Below, in pieces: positions 8,568 through 15,699 of a stretch of 64,000 nucleotides of DNA. Source of the stretch: Moryella indoligenes (lineage in GTDB: Bacteria > Bacillota > Clostridia > Lachnospirales > Lachnospiraceae); the NCBI RefSeq assembly GCF_030812885.1, contig NZ_JAUSTO010000012.1:1-64000 (forward strand), given 5' to 3'. Each line of letters opens with the position of its first letter. Within the stretch, counting starts at the first letter, position 1. Made by a program: the position numbers and the translations under genes. The notes below the pieces were generated by a model. It did no database searches. It was not told the DNA's origin and saw nothing but the letters and a program-made list of their open reading frames with translations.

Positions 8568-9515
8568 TCAATTAAAACCCATAACTTCCTTCACTTTGCC
8601 CGTGATGTAAACGCCGATATCTCTTGCCGCATCCGTAGACTGAGCGCCGAGATGCGGAGTGATAATAAAGTTATCACAGTCAAACAGCGGGTTTGTGAAC
8701 TCATCGTTTCCGCTGAGTCCGCTGCCGGCAAGCTCATTCTCCAGAACGTCAGAAGCATAGCCGCCAATTCCGCCTTCCTTCAGAGCCTCACACATATCTG
8801 CCTCATTGACGATGCCGCCGCGGCTCATGTTCAGAACCACTGCGCCGTCCTTCATCATCTTAATGGACTCCTTATTGAAGAGATCCTTGGTCTCCGGTGT
8901 CAGCGGAACGTGGATGGAGATAAAATCGGAAGCCTTGATCAGCTCCTCAACACCCATTCCCTTTGCGCCCTCTCTCTCAAAATCCTCCGGCTTTAAGTAG
9001 GGATCGTAGGCAACGATATCCATCTTGAACGCCTTGCCCAACTCACCGACACGGCGGCCAATGCGGCCAAAGCCCATGATGCCGAGCGTCTTTCCGCGAA
9101 GCTCGCGGCCGATGTACTTGTACTTATCCCAGATGTGGTTGACCTTCACATCATAGTTTGCCGGGATGGTGTTTCTGGAGATGTCGAGCATCTTGGAGAT
9201 CGTGAGCTCTGCGACCGCATTTGCATTGAGTCCGGGTGCGTTGAAGACCTGGATGCCCTTCTCCTTCGCATACTCCATATCGACGTGATTCAGGCCAACT
9301 GCGCAGACACCGATGACCTTCAGCTGCTTAGCTGCGTCAAGGATATCTCTGTCAATCTTCGGATCAACGCGCATAATCAGCACATCGACATCTGCGATCT
9401 CCTTTATCATCTCTTCCTTGGAGAGCGGCTTCCCATCAGAGGTTTTGACCTCCATATATTTCTTCAGCTCTTCTGCGATTCCGGCATATACCGCATCGGT
9501 AATCAAGCATTTCAT
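8568..9515 (-). CDS. D-isomer-specific 2-hydroxyacid dehydrogenase (candidate 2-hydroxyglutarate dehydrogenase)
   Basis: A 315-residue NAD-dependent D-2-hydroxyacid dehydrogenase without a C-terminal ACT domain, so it is not a regulated SerA. The nucleotide-binding loop is GFGRIG (about 148-153); the catalytic trio is the Arg in NMSRGGIVNE, the Glu in SDVLENE and the His in ITPHLGAQS. AAAGGAG precedes the ATG. It lies directly downstream of gdhA, on the same strand but behind a hairpin. In glutamate-fermenting anaerobes such as Acidaminococcus an enzyme of this family reduces 2-oxoglutarate to (R)-2-hydroxyglutarate; the position beside gdhA, gltS and hut genes suggests this role, but lactate or phosphoglycerate activity cannot be excluded. 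Confidence 0.85.
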   Translation of the reverse strand: MKCLITDAVYAGIAEELKKYMEVKTSDGKPLSKEEMIKEIADVDVLIMRVDPKIDRDILDAAKQLKVIGVCAVGLNHVDMEYAKEKGIQVFNAPGLNANAVAELTISKMLDISRNTIPANYDVKVNHIWDKYKYIGRELRGKTLGIMGFGRIGRRVGELGKAFKMDIVAYDPYLKPEDFEREGAKGMGVEELIKASDFISIHVPLTPETKDLFNKESIKMMKDGAVVLNMSRGGIVNEADMCEALKEGGIGGYASDVLENELAGSGLSGNDEFTNPLFDCDNFIITPHLGAQSTDAARDIGVYITGKVKEVMGFN

Positions 9516-9603
9516 AGTACAATTCTCCTTTCGCGATTTATCTGCTGTTCATCATTGCACGGCCGTACCCGGCTCAAGGCCAAAGCTCTGTCTGATAGTC
9601 AAA

Positions 9604-9628
9604 TGACCGGGCCCTGAGGGCCCGGTCA
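9604..9628 (-). terminator. Hairpin between gdhA and the 2-hydroxyacid dehydrogenase gene
   Basis: An 11-bp perfect GC-rich stem (9604-9614 with 9618-9628) with a TGA loop is followed on the minus strand by TTTGACTA. A second 10-bp stem (9657-9666 with 9682-9691) lies closer to gdhA. The first is a plausible terminator or attenuator. Confidence 0.6.
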
Positions 9629-9739
9629 CACTCAATCCTCCGGATCAGCCCGTAGAACAGGTTCCGATCCAAGGGGGTGACCGGAACCTGTGCGGAGCTT
9701 ATGAGCTCACCTTAAAGTGAACCGAGCGAAGCGCATGGA

Positions 9740-11095
9740 TTAATATGCGCGGCCCTGCTTAACCATAGCGTTGGCAACCTTCTCGAAGCCAACAATGTTT
9801 GCGCCTGCAACGAGGTTGTAGCCGAGGCCGTACTTCTTGGCAGCCTCTGCGGAGTTGTCATGGATGCCCTTCATGATTCTGTGCAGCCACTTATCAACCT
9901 CTTCGCCCTCCCAGAACAGTCTCTCGGAGTTCTGAGACATCTCAAGTGCGGAAACGGAAACACCACCGCAGTTAACAGCCTTGGACGGAGCAACGATCAT
10001 GTTCTTCTGCTCCATGAGGAACTTCAGAGCTTCGTTGGTGGTCGGCATGTTCGCAACCTCGATGTAGTACTTGATGCCGTTTGCAACGATCTTCTTTGCC
10101 TGCTCAAGGTCTACGTCGTTCTGAGTCGCGCAGGGCATAACGATATCAACATCCTTCAGGCCCCACGGCTTCTGGCCCGCAAAGAACTCAACGCCGAACT
10201 TGTCAGCATAATCCTGAACCTTGTTGCGGCCGGAAGCTCTCATCTCAAGCATGAAGTTGATCTTCTCCTCAGTCACAACGCCCTCCGGATCATAGACATA
10301 TCCGTCCGGTCCGGACAGGGTAACAGCCTTTGCACCGAGTGCAGCGAGCTTCTTGCAGACGCCCCATGCAACATTACCAAAGCCTGCAACCGCAACTCTC
10401 TTGCCCTTCATCTCATCCTTCTCGTGCTCGAGTACGGACTGGAGATAGTAGACAGCACCGTAGCCGGTAGCCTCCGGACGGAATGCAGAGCCGCCGAACA
10501 GCGGATCCTTACCGGAAAGAGCACCGTTCGCATAGGAGCCGGTCAGTCTTCTCCATGCACCGAACATATAACCGATCTCACGTCCGCCGACACCGAGGTC
10601 GCCAGCCGGGCAGTCAACATCCGGTCCGATGAACTTATAGAGGCCCTGCATGAAGGACTGGCAGAATCTCTGGATTTCCTTATCGGACTTGCCGTTCGGA
10701 TCGAAGTCCGCGCCGCCCTTTGCACCGCCGATCGGCAGGGTGCTCAGCGCATCCTTGTAAACCTGCTCAAAACCGAGGAACTTGACAACAGACATATTTA
10801 CGTTCGGAGCGAAACGAAGGCCGCCCTTGTACGGTCCAATTGCAGAGTTGAACTGTACTCTGTAACCGGTATTGACGTGAAGCTTTCCGTTATCATCCTC
10901 CCACGGAACGCGGAACATGATGGTTCTCTCCGGCACTACCATTCTCTCGAGGATTGCATTCTCCTCATACTCCGGATGCGCATCAATCAGCGGGCTGAGA
11001 GAAGAAAGAACTTCCTCAACGGTCTGGCAGAACTCAGGCTGATCGGCGTACTTCTTCTTGACGTCTTCAATCACTCTCTCGATATAAGCGTTCAT
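9740..11095 (-). CDS. gdhA: Glutamate dehydrogenase (hexameric, NADP-type GdhA)
   Basis: A 451-residue hexameric glutamate dehydrogenase, which reversibly converts L-glutamate to 2-oxoglutarate and ammonia. The Glu/Leu/Phe/Val dehydrogenase signature PIGGAKGGADFDP carries the catalytic Lys, and CPAGDLGVGGREIGYMFG carries the catalytic Asp region; the Rossmann loop is VAGFGNVAWG. The length is that of the small (about 450-residue) class. AGGAGG precedes the ATG. Downstream of gltS and close to the hut genes, it would supply or consume the glutamate made from histidine. Upstream is an unusual direct repeat (11200-11228) and a hairpin (11144-11161) in the leader. Confidence 0.96.
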   Translation of the reverse strand: MNAYIERVIEDVKKKYADQPEFCQTVEEVLSSLSPLIDAHPEYEENAILERMVVPERTIMFRVPWEDDNGKLHVNTGYRVQFNSAIGPYKGGLRFAPNVNMSVVKFLGFEQVYKDALSTLPIGGAKGGADFDPNGKSDKEIQRFCQSFMQGLYKFIGPDVDCPAGDLGVGGREIGYMFGAWRRLTGSYANGALSGKDPLFGGSAFRPEATGYGAVYYLQSVLEHEKDEMKGKRVAVAGFGNVAWGVCKKLAALGAKAVTLSGPDGYVYDPEGVVTEEKINFMLEMRASGRNKVQDYADKFGVEFFAGQKPWGLKDVDIVMPCATQNDVDLEQAKKIVANGIKYYIEVANMPTTNEALKFLMEQKNMIVAPSKAVNCGGVSVSALEMSQNSERLFWEGEEVDKWLHRIMKGIHDNSAEAAKKYGLGYNLVAGANIVGFEKVANAMVKQGRAY

Positions 11096-11143
11096 GTAAC
11101 ATTCCTCCTATAAAATTATAAAGGTTAATGTGTTCATGGTGCA

Positions 11144-11161
11144 ATTCATCTAGCGATGAAT
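11144..11161 (-). other. Leader hairpin of gdhA
   Basis: A 7-bp stem ATTCATC/GATGAAT with a 4-base loop lies between the predicted -10 of gdhA and its ribosome binding site, so it would be near the 5' end of the mRNA. No family of riboswitch is recognised. Confidence 0.4.
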
Positions 11162-11176
11162 CATATCATAGCTTCC

Positions 11177-11228
11177 ATTATATACTATTTCTACAGGAAC
11201 GGTTATCAGACTTCTCTATGCGGTTATC
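11177..11228 (-). promoter_or_regulatory. gdhA promoter with 21-bp-spaced direct repeats
   Basis: On the minus strand TATAAT (11177-11182) lies about 80 bases before the gdhA start. The expected -35 position is not consensus; instead GATAACCG occurs twice (11200-11207 and 11221-11228), 21 bp apart, which is two helical turns. This is the usual look of an activator-dependent promoter. Confidence 0.5.
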
Positions 11229-11313
11229 GCGGATAGCGATAGGCAACCCGTTAACGCGCTGAACAGCTGACGTCTTCTGCACTCCGGAGCGTCCCATTCC
11301 CGCTTATGCTGTT

Positions 11314-12507
11314 TCAAAGAACATTTGCAAATCCTGTAATAATCGCCGCATTTAAAAAGTCAATAAAGAGCGAACCGACCAGCGGCACGATCATGAAGGC
11401 CACTGGGGCCGGGCCGTAAGCATTGGTGATCGCCTGCATATTTGCCATGGCATTCGGAGTTGCCCCCATGCCGAAGCCGCAGAAGCCGGAGGATATCGTC
11501 GCTGCATCGTAGTCTCTGCCCATAACGTTAAAAACTACGAATGAGGCATAAAGGAACATGATCACCGTCTGAAGCAACAGTATCACCACCATGGGAAGTG
11601 CCAGAGATACCAGCTGCCAGAGTTTCAGATTGATCATTGCAAGGCCGAGGAAAAGGGACAGACAGACATTCCCGAGCGTTCCCATTTCCTGCATGGGCAT
11701 CTTCACTCTGCGCATCTCCTGCACATTGCGGATGATGGCTCCTACAATCATCGCGCCGATATAGCCGGGGAGCGTAATCAGGCGACCGAGCAGCGCAGAG
11801 ACAATGGTTCCAAGTCCCACACCGACGACGATATATATCGCCGCGTCCATGATATTTTCCTCTGTCAGGACCTCTGTATCCCCCACCGCAGCAGGTGCAT
11901 CTGCGAGCTGTCCCTGCGCGCGGAGCCCCGCGGACTTCAGTCCGTAGGAGCGGATCTTTCCGTACGCAATGGGACCGCCTATCATACATCCCGCGATGAG
12001 ACCGTAGGTTGCAGCCGCCACTGCAACAGTCGTTGCATTCTCAACACCCAGTCCTTCAAGGAAGGGGCCGAACGAGCCCGCCGTTCCATGTCCGCCGACC
12101 AGTGGGATGGATCCCATGGCAAGCCCGATGCGCGCATCCAGTCCGAACAGTTTCGCGCCAATGCCGCCGATTACATCCTGAATTGCGCACATCAGCACGG
12201 CAAGAAGAAGAAATTTAATTACCCCGATGCCGCCCTTCTTCAGCATGCCGAAAGCAGCCATGTAGCCCACGCTGCAGAAAAAGCCTGTCATAAACACATT
12301 CTGCAGCGTTGTGTCCATCTCAAATTCCACAACACCCGCGCTTCGCAGCACCAGATGCAGGAGCGCGAAAATCAGCCCGCCGACCACCGGCGCCGGTATG
12401 CAGTAGCGCCGCAGAAATTCAACGCGCTTCACCAGCACCCTTCCGATGAGCAGCATAATAACCGCAAGACCAAGCGCCTGATACATATCAAGTTTCAAAA
12501 CCTGCAT
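11314..12507 (-). CDS. gltS: Sodium/glutamate symporter
   Basis: A 397-residue GltS-family Na+-coupled glutamate carrier with ten or so hydrophobic segments. The two inverted Gly-rich pore repeats are seen as GSIPLVGGHGTAGSFG (first half) and SSGFCGFGMGATPNAMANM (second half), the family hallmark. The ATG at 12507 has GGAGGAGG upstream and is preferred to a longer frame starting at 12576. It lies between gdhA and a GlnK/GlnL-like two-component system, with a probable binding site for that system at 12623-12638. It would import or export glutamate across the cytoplasmic membrane, coupling to gdhA and histidine breakdown. Confidence 0.94.
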   Translation of the reverse strand: MQVLKLDMYQALGLAVIMLLIGRVLVKRVEFLRRYCIPAPVVGGLIFALLHLVLRSAGVVEFEMDTTLQNVFMTGFFCSVGYMAAFGMLKKGGIGVIKFLLLAVLMCAIQDVIGGIGAKLFGLDARIGLAMGSIPLVGGHGTAGSFGPFLEGLGVENATTVAVAAATYGLIAGCMIGGPIAYGKIRSYGLKSAGLRAQGQLADAPAAVGDTEVLTEENIMDAAIYIVVGVGLGTIVSALLGRLITLPGYIGAMIVGAIIRNVQEMRRVKMPMQEMGTLGNVCLSLFLGLAMINLKLWQLVSLALPMVVILLLQTVIMFLYASFVVFNVMGRDYDAATISSGFCGFGMGATPNAMANMQAITNAYGPAPVAFMIVPLVGSLFIDFLNAAIITGFANVL

Positions 12508-12606
12508 AGCAACCTCCTCCTTACACCGCAACTCCGTCTCTGCACACTCATGCCGGCAGCAAACGCGCTCCGACACCCTCCCGTGCAGTGAGCTCTCTCT
12601 GTATCC

Positions 12607-12638
12607 AGTGTATGAAAGGGCTACAAAAAGTTACAGAA
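12607..12638 (-). promoter_or_regulatory. gltS promoter with GlnL-type direct repeat
   Basis: Minus-strand TTCTGT-AACT-TTTTGT at 12623-12638 differs by one base from TTTTGT-N4-TTTTGT, the direct repeat I recall for the Bacillus subtilis GlnL regulator. It ends 10 bases upstream of a -10-like TACACT (12607-12612), the place a class II activator would occupy. The adjacent gene encodes a GlnL-family regulator. Confidence 0.55.
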
Positions 12639-12642
12639 AGCT

Positions 12643-13617
12643 TCAGAAATTCTTCAGATTTCTTTCAGCAATCAGCATAAGACTATCAATAAAGGTCTTT
12701 ATTGAGACCTTTCCACCAGCCGCCCGCTTTCCACGCACATAATCCATCTCCGCGCGCACCTCCTCAAAGGAAAAGAGCGTGCTCGCATACTCTGTAAAAA
12801 TGTCGTTCATAAAATCCTCTATGCCCAGATGGGCGAGGTTGGTGAGTCCCACTGAAATCGCGCGGCGCATCCGCTGCTCCATGCTCTTCGGCGCATCGCT
12901 CAGCTCGCCGCAAATATCACGCACGCTCTCCCGACTCATAAAGCGCCCCTCCTCCCTGAGCATCACGCAGATGCGGATAATGTCAGCACTCCCCTTCTCT
13001 CCCGCCATGCCCAGTTTTCCAAGAATTTCTGCGACCTGACGCTCAAAGCCGTTCCCGCGGGACGACACGCGCCCTGCGCTCTGCTTTCCACCGGAAGCCT
13101 CCGGCCTCCGCGCCACTGCGTCTTCCGAATACTGTGGCCCCTCCGGGTACCGTGTGCCTTCTGGGTACCGTGTGCCCTCCGGGTACTGCGTGCCCTCCGG
13201 GTAAAACATACTCCTCAGATGTGCGATGGTTCTCTCATTTCGGAGCTGCTTTGCCACTGTTGCGATCACAGAGCTGACCTCAATGATATTAATCGGCTTA
13301 TTGATAAAGAACTCCACACCCGCATCATAGGCCTTCGCGATCATGTCCTTGGAAGAGACCTGCGAGATCATGATGAATTTTGCATGACAGCCGAGCGCAC
13401 GAAGCTCCCGCACCAGCGCAACGCCATCCTTCCCCGGCATCAGAAAGTCAACGAGGACAATGTCCGGCGCTGCCGCAAGTATCTGCTCTGCCTTCGGAAG
13501 ATGTCCCATTGTGCTGCCGAGCACCACACCGAGCTCATGATCCTCTATCATATCCTGAAGGATCTCTATCATCGTATCATCGTCCTCAACGATATAAATT
13601 CCCGGCTTCTCCTTCAT
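12643..13617 (-). CDS. glnL: Response regulator, GlnL/YcbB family
   Basis: A 324-residue regulator with an N-terminal receiver domain (about 1-125) and a C-terminal helical DNA-binding domain of the GlnL/YcbB type, not OmpR or NarL. The acidic pocket is EDDD near residues 11-14, the phospho-acceptor Asp57 lies in LVDFLMPGKDG, and the conserved Lys107 in INKP. The linker (about 139-166) is four to five tandem copies of a YPEGTR-like hexapeptide followed by a disordered segment. The ATG at 13617 has GGAGG at 7-base spacing, better than the TTG at 13623. It follows the sensor kinase gene with almost no gap and probably activates gltS. Confidence 0.88.
   Translation of the reverse strand: MKEKPGIYIVEDDDTMIEILQDMIEDHELGVVLGSTMGHLPKAEQILAAAPDIVLVDFLMPGKDGVALVRELRALGCHAKFIMISQVSSKDMIAKAYDAGVEFFINKPINIIEVSSVIATVAKQLRNERTIAHLRSMFYPEGTQYPEGTRYPEGTRYPEGPQYSEDAVARRPEASGGKQSAGRVSSRGNGFERQVAEILGKLGMAGEKGSADIIRICVMLREEGRFMSRESVRDICGELSDAPKSMEQRMRRAISVGLTNLAHLGIEDFMNDIFTEYASTLFSFEEVRAEMDYVRGKRAAGGKVSIKTFIDSLMLIAERNLKNF
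13132..13203 (-). repeat. 18-bp tandem repeat coding for a YPEGTR-type linker
   Basis: Four successive in-frame 18-base units encode YPEGTQ, YPEGTR, YPEGTR and YPEGPQ, followed by a degenerate YSED. The unit length is a multiple of three, so copy-number change would alter linker length without a frameshift. Confidence 0.9.
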
Positions 13618-13619
13618 GC

Positions 13620-15011
13620 TCAATCCTCCTCTCCCTTCTCTGTTCGCCGTGCCGCACGCAGCTTCACCCTCTCCTCATAGCTCTGCCTCTCCGTGTCTGT
13701 GAGCTCCAGCACAGCCGCGGGAATTTCCACTGTAAAGGCTGCGCCGTGCCCGAGTGTCGACTCCACAGAAATCACGCCGGAGAGCCTCTCCTCCACAATA
13801 TTTTTCACTCCTGCAAGCCCAACTCCCCGATAGATATTTCCCGTCTTCTCATCAAACTTACTGGAATAACCGAGCCGAAATATCTTCTCCCAATTCTTTC
13901 TGACTATGCCCGGACCGTCATCTGCGACACGGAAGATATAGCTCTCCCCCTCCTTCCACTCCATCACAAAAATAGTCCCGCTGCGCCGTATCCCCTCAAT
14001 CGCCTCAATGGCATTGCTGGCCAAATTTTTCAGTATCATCATGAGCGCGTAATGCCTGCCCGTCATAAAATCATCGCGGCAATCAAAGATCAGTCGAATG
14101 TTCAGTTCTTTCTCCCGGAGTACGCCGTGCAGTGTCGCCTCAAGAATTTCCATCAAATCGCGAAAGTGCATATGATCCTCATCATACTCGCTGTTAACTG
14201 TCTCCTCCACCCCCTGAATAATACGGAAATAGTCCTTCTTGATCTCATGCACATCCCGCGCAATATCAAAGGCCATGCGCCCCAGCTCCTCGGAACCTGC
14301 CTGCTGCATGATCTCGCTCAGCCTGTAGGCGTTCCGCATCACCCGCTCTATCTCATCTGAATTCTTATGCATAAGATAGAGCTCATTTTTGAGCCCTGTC
14401 GTGATCAGAAACAGACGCTGATACCTCTGTTCCTGTTCATTCCGCACCTGCAGCTCGCGGTACTGTCTGTCCAGAAGCAGCAGTCCCAGTACCATCGCCG
14501 TGCGGGCCAGCGCAATGAGGAATAAACTCTCAAATGCCTGCAGATCCGGCTTTTGTGCATGAAGCAGGCTGATGCGGAGCAGTATCTCCGCCATATTTGC
14601 ACCGAAATCACTGAAAAAAGCCGCGACAGTGACACGCGGCGTCGATGCAATATTGCGATTTCTGATCTGCAGCTGAAACAGCAGTCCGTAAAAAATGTAA
14701 TAGAGAGCGCCCGGAACCAGCTGCAGCACCGCTGCCTCCAGGCCCCTCCGTTCAAGCAGCAAAAGCAGCAGACGAAACAGAAATACAATTCCGGAGCTCC
14801 AGAGACAGATGGACAGTGTAGGCAGCTGGATTCCCACTGTCATCAGCAGCACCGGAAGCAGAACAACAGAGGCAGATATGCGAAAGTCACTTAAAAATAC
14901 ATTCAGATAGAGCTGTGACATCACCGCAATCAGCGTTCCGATCAATATGCTCCGTCGCAGTGGATGGAACTCAAAGGGTCTGCGTCCCGGCCCACAATCC
15001 ATCGCCCTCAT
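13620..15011 (-). CDS. Membrane sensor histidine kinase (GlnK-like)
   Basis: A 463-residue sensor kinase. Residues about 20-180 form five or six membrane helices with no large external loop, suggesting sensing in or at the membrane. A coiled linker with candidate phospho-acceptor His255 (RDVHEIKKD) follows, then an ATPase domain with N-box NLASNAIEAI (329-338), G1 DDGPGI (364-369) and G2 GVGLAGVK (396-403). The pattern resembles Bacillus GlnK and other Spo0B-type kinases. It overlaps the upstream gene by ATGA and abuts the response regulator gene. Given gltS and gdhA nearby it may respond to glutamate or glutamine, an inference from context. Confidence 0.87.
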   Translation of the reverse strand: MRAMDCGPGRRPFEFHPLRRSILIGTLIAVMSQLYLNVFLSDFRISASVVLLPVLLMTVGIQLPTLSICLWSSGIVFLFRLLLLLLERRGLEAAVLQLVPGALYYIFYGLLFQLQIRNRNIASTPRVTVAAFFSDFGANMAEILLRISLLHAQKPDLQAFESLFLIALARTAMVLGLLLLDRQYRELQVRNEQEQRYQRLFLITTGLKNELYLMHKNSDEIERVMRNAYRLSEIMQQAGSEELGRMAFDIARDVHEIKKDYFRIIQGVEETVNSEYDEDHMHFRDLMEILEATLHGVLREKELNIRLIFDCRDDFMTGRHYALMMILKNLASNAIEAIEGIRRSGTIFVMEWKEGESYIFRVADDGPGIVRKNWEKIFRLGYSSKFDEKTGNIYRGVGLAGVKNIVEERLSGVISVESTLGHGAAFTVEIPAAVLELTDTERQSYEERVKLRAARRTEKGEED

Positions 15012-15520
15012 TTCTTTCTGCCGTAGTAGCGCGGCACGCTCTGTTCCCTGCCCTCATCCGATTCCGCCACTCTGATATGATGCTTCTGGCGCCGCGCAAG
15101 ATCCATAATTTGCTGAGACTCCTCCCGCGTAAAGAAGAGGCGCTTCACCCTGTCGCCGTGGCCAAAATAAAGTGCCACCAGTGTCGGATGCTTTAAGTCC
15201 TCTCGCACAAGCGTTGAGATCTCATCCCAGCTGCAAAGTTCATAATGCGTCGTGATACGCATCTGATAATAGGTCTCCACTCCGCGCTCCGTCACCACCA
15301 CCTGTTTCTTCATGAGCAGCACAAGAATATAGAGCAGCCCGAAGAGCAGGGCAATGCGAAATCTTGTGATGAGCCCCCCCAGCACCAAGAAAGCGCAGAG
15401 GAACCAGCAGCCGTAGCGCACCCACGCCTTTCGGGGCTTCAGTTCCCTCGCCTCGATCACCAGACCCTGAAGGTCTTCCCATGGAAGTCCTTTTTTATTT
15501 CTCTCTTTCTCTGCACTCAT
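15008..15520 (-). CDS. Two-helix membrane protein, YcxB-like, in the sensor kinase operon
   Basis: A 170-residue protein with two adjacent hydrophobic segments (about 35-70) and a C-terminal soluble part whose sequence VVVTERGVETYY...CSWDEISTLVRE looks like the YcxB or bacterial PH-like fold. No function is known for such proteins in signalling. It is the first gene of a three-gene unit and overlaps the sensor kinase gene by 4 bases, so it may be an accessory to the kinase. The ATG at 15520 has no perfect ribosome binding site but is the only good start. Assignment to the YcxB family is by pattern only. Confidence 0.7.
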   Translation of the reverse strand: MSAEKERNKKGLPWEDLQGLVIEARELKPRKAWVRYGCWFLCAFLVLGGLITRFRIALLFGLLYILVLLMKKQVVVTERGVETYYQMRITTHYELCSWDEISTLVREDLKHPTLVALYFGHGDRVKRLFFTREESQQIMDLARRQKHHIRVAESDEGREQSVPRYYGRKK

Positions 15521-15598
15521 ACTCCGATATCCTTTCTCTGTACGAATTTTTATTTTATCTGCGCACCAGCAGCGCCGGAATTTCCTGTGAAGTGAAAA

Positions 15599-15629
15599 AC
15601 GGATGTGCCGACATCGTCAGCACATCCGT
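15599..15629 (-). terminator. Rho-independent terminator after nhaC
   Basis: A 10-bp stem (15599-15608 with 15620-15629), extended by inner GAC/GTC pairs, is followed on the minus strand by TTTTTCAC. It ends the hutH-nhaC transcript. Confidence 0.8.
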
Positions 15630-15699
15630 CAGTTTCATTTATAGTACCACAGAGCTTTCTGTCACAGCAAGCCTGTGTGCTCGTTCTATACACAAATCT

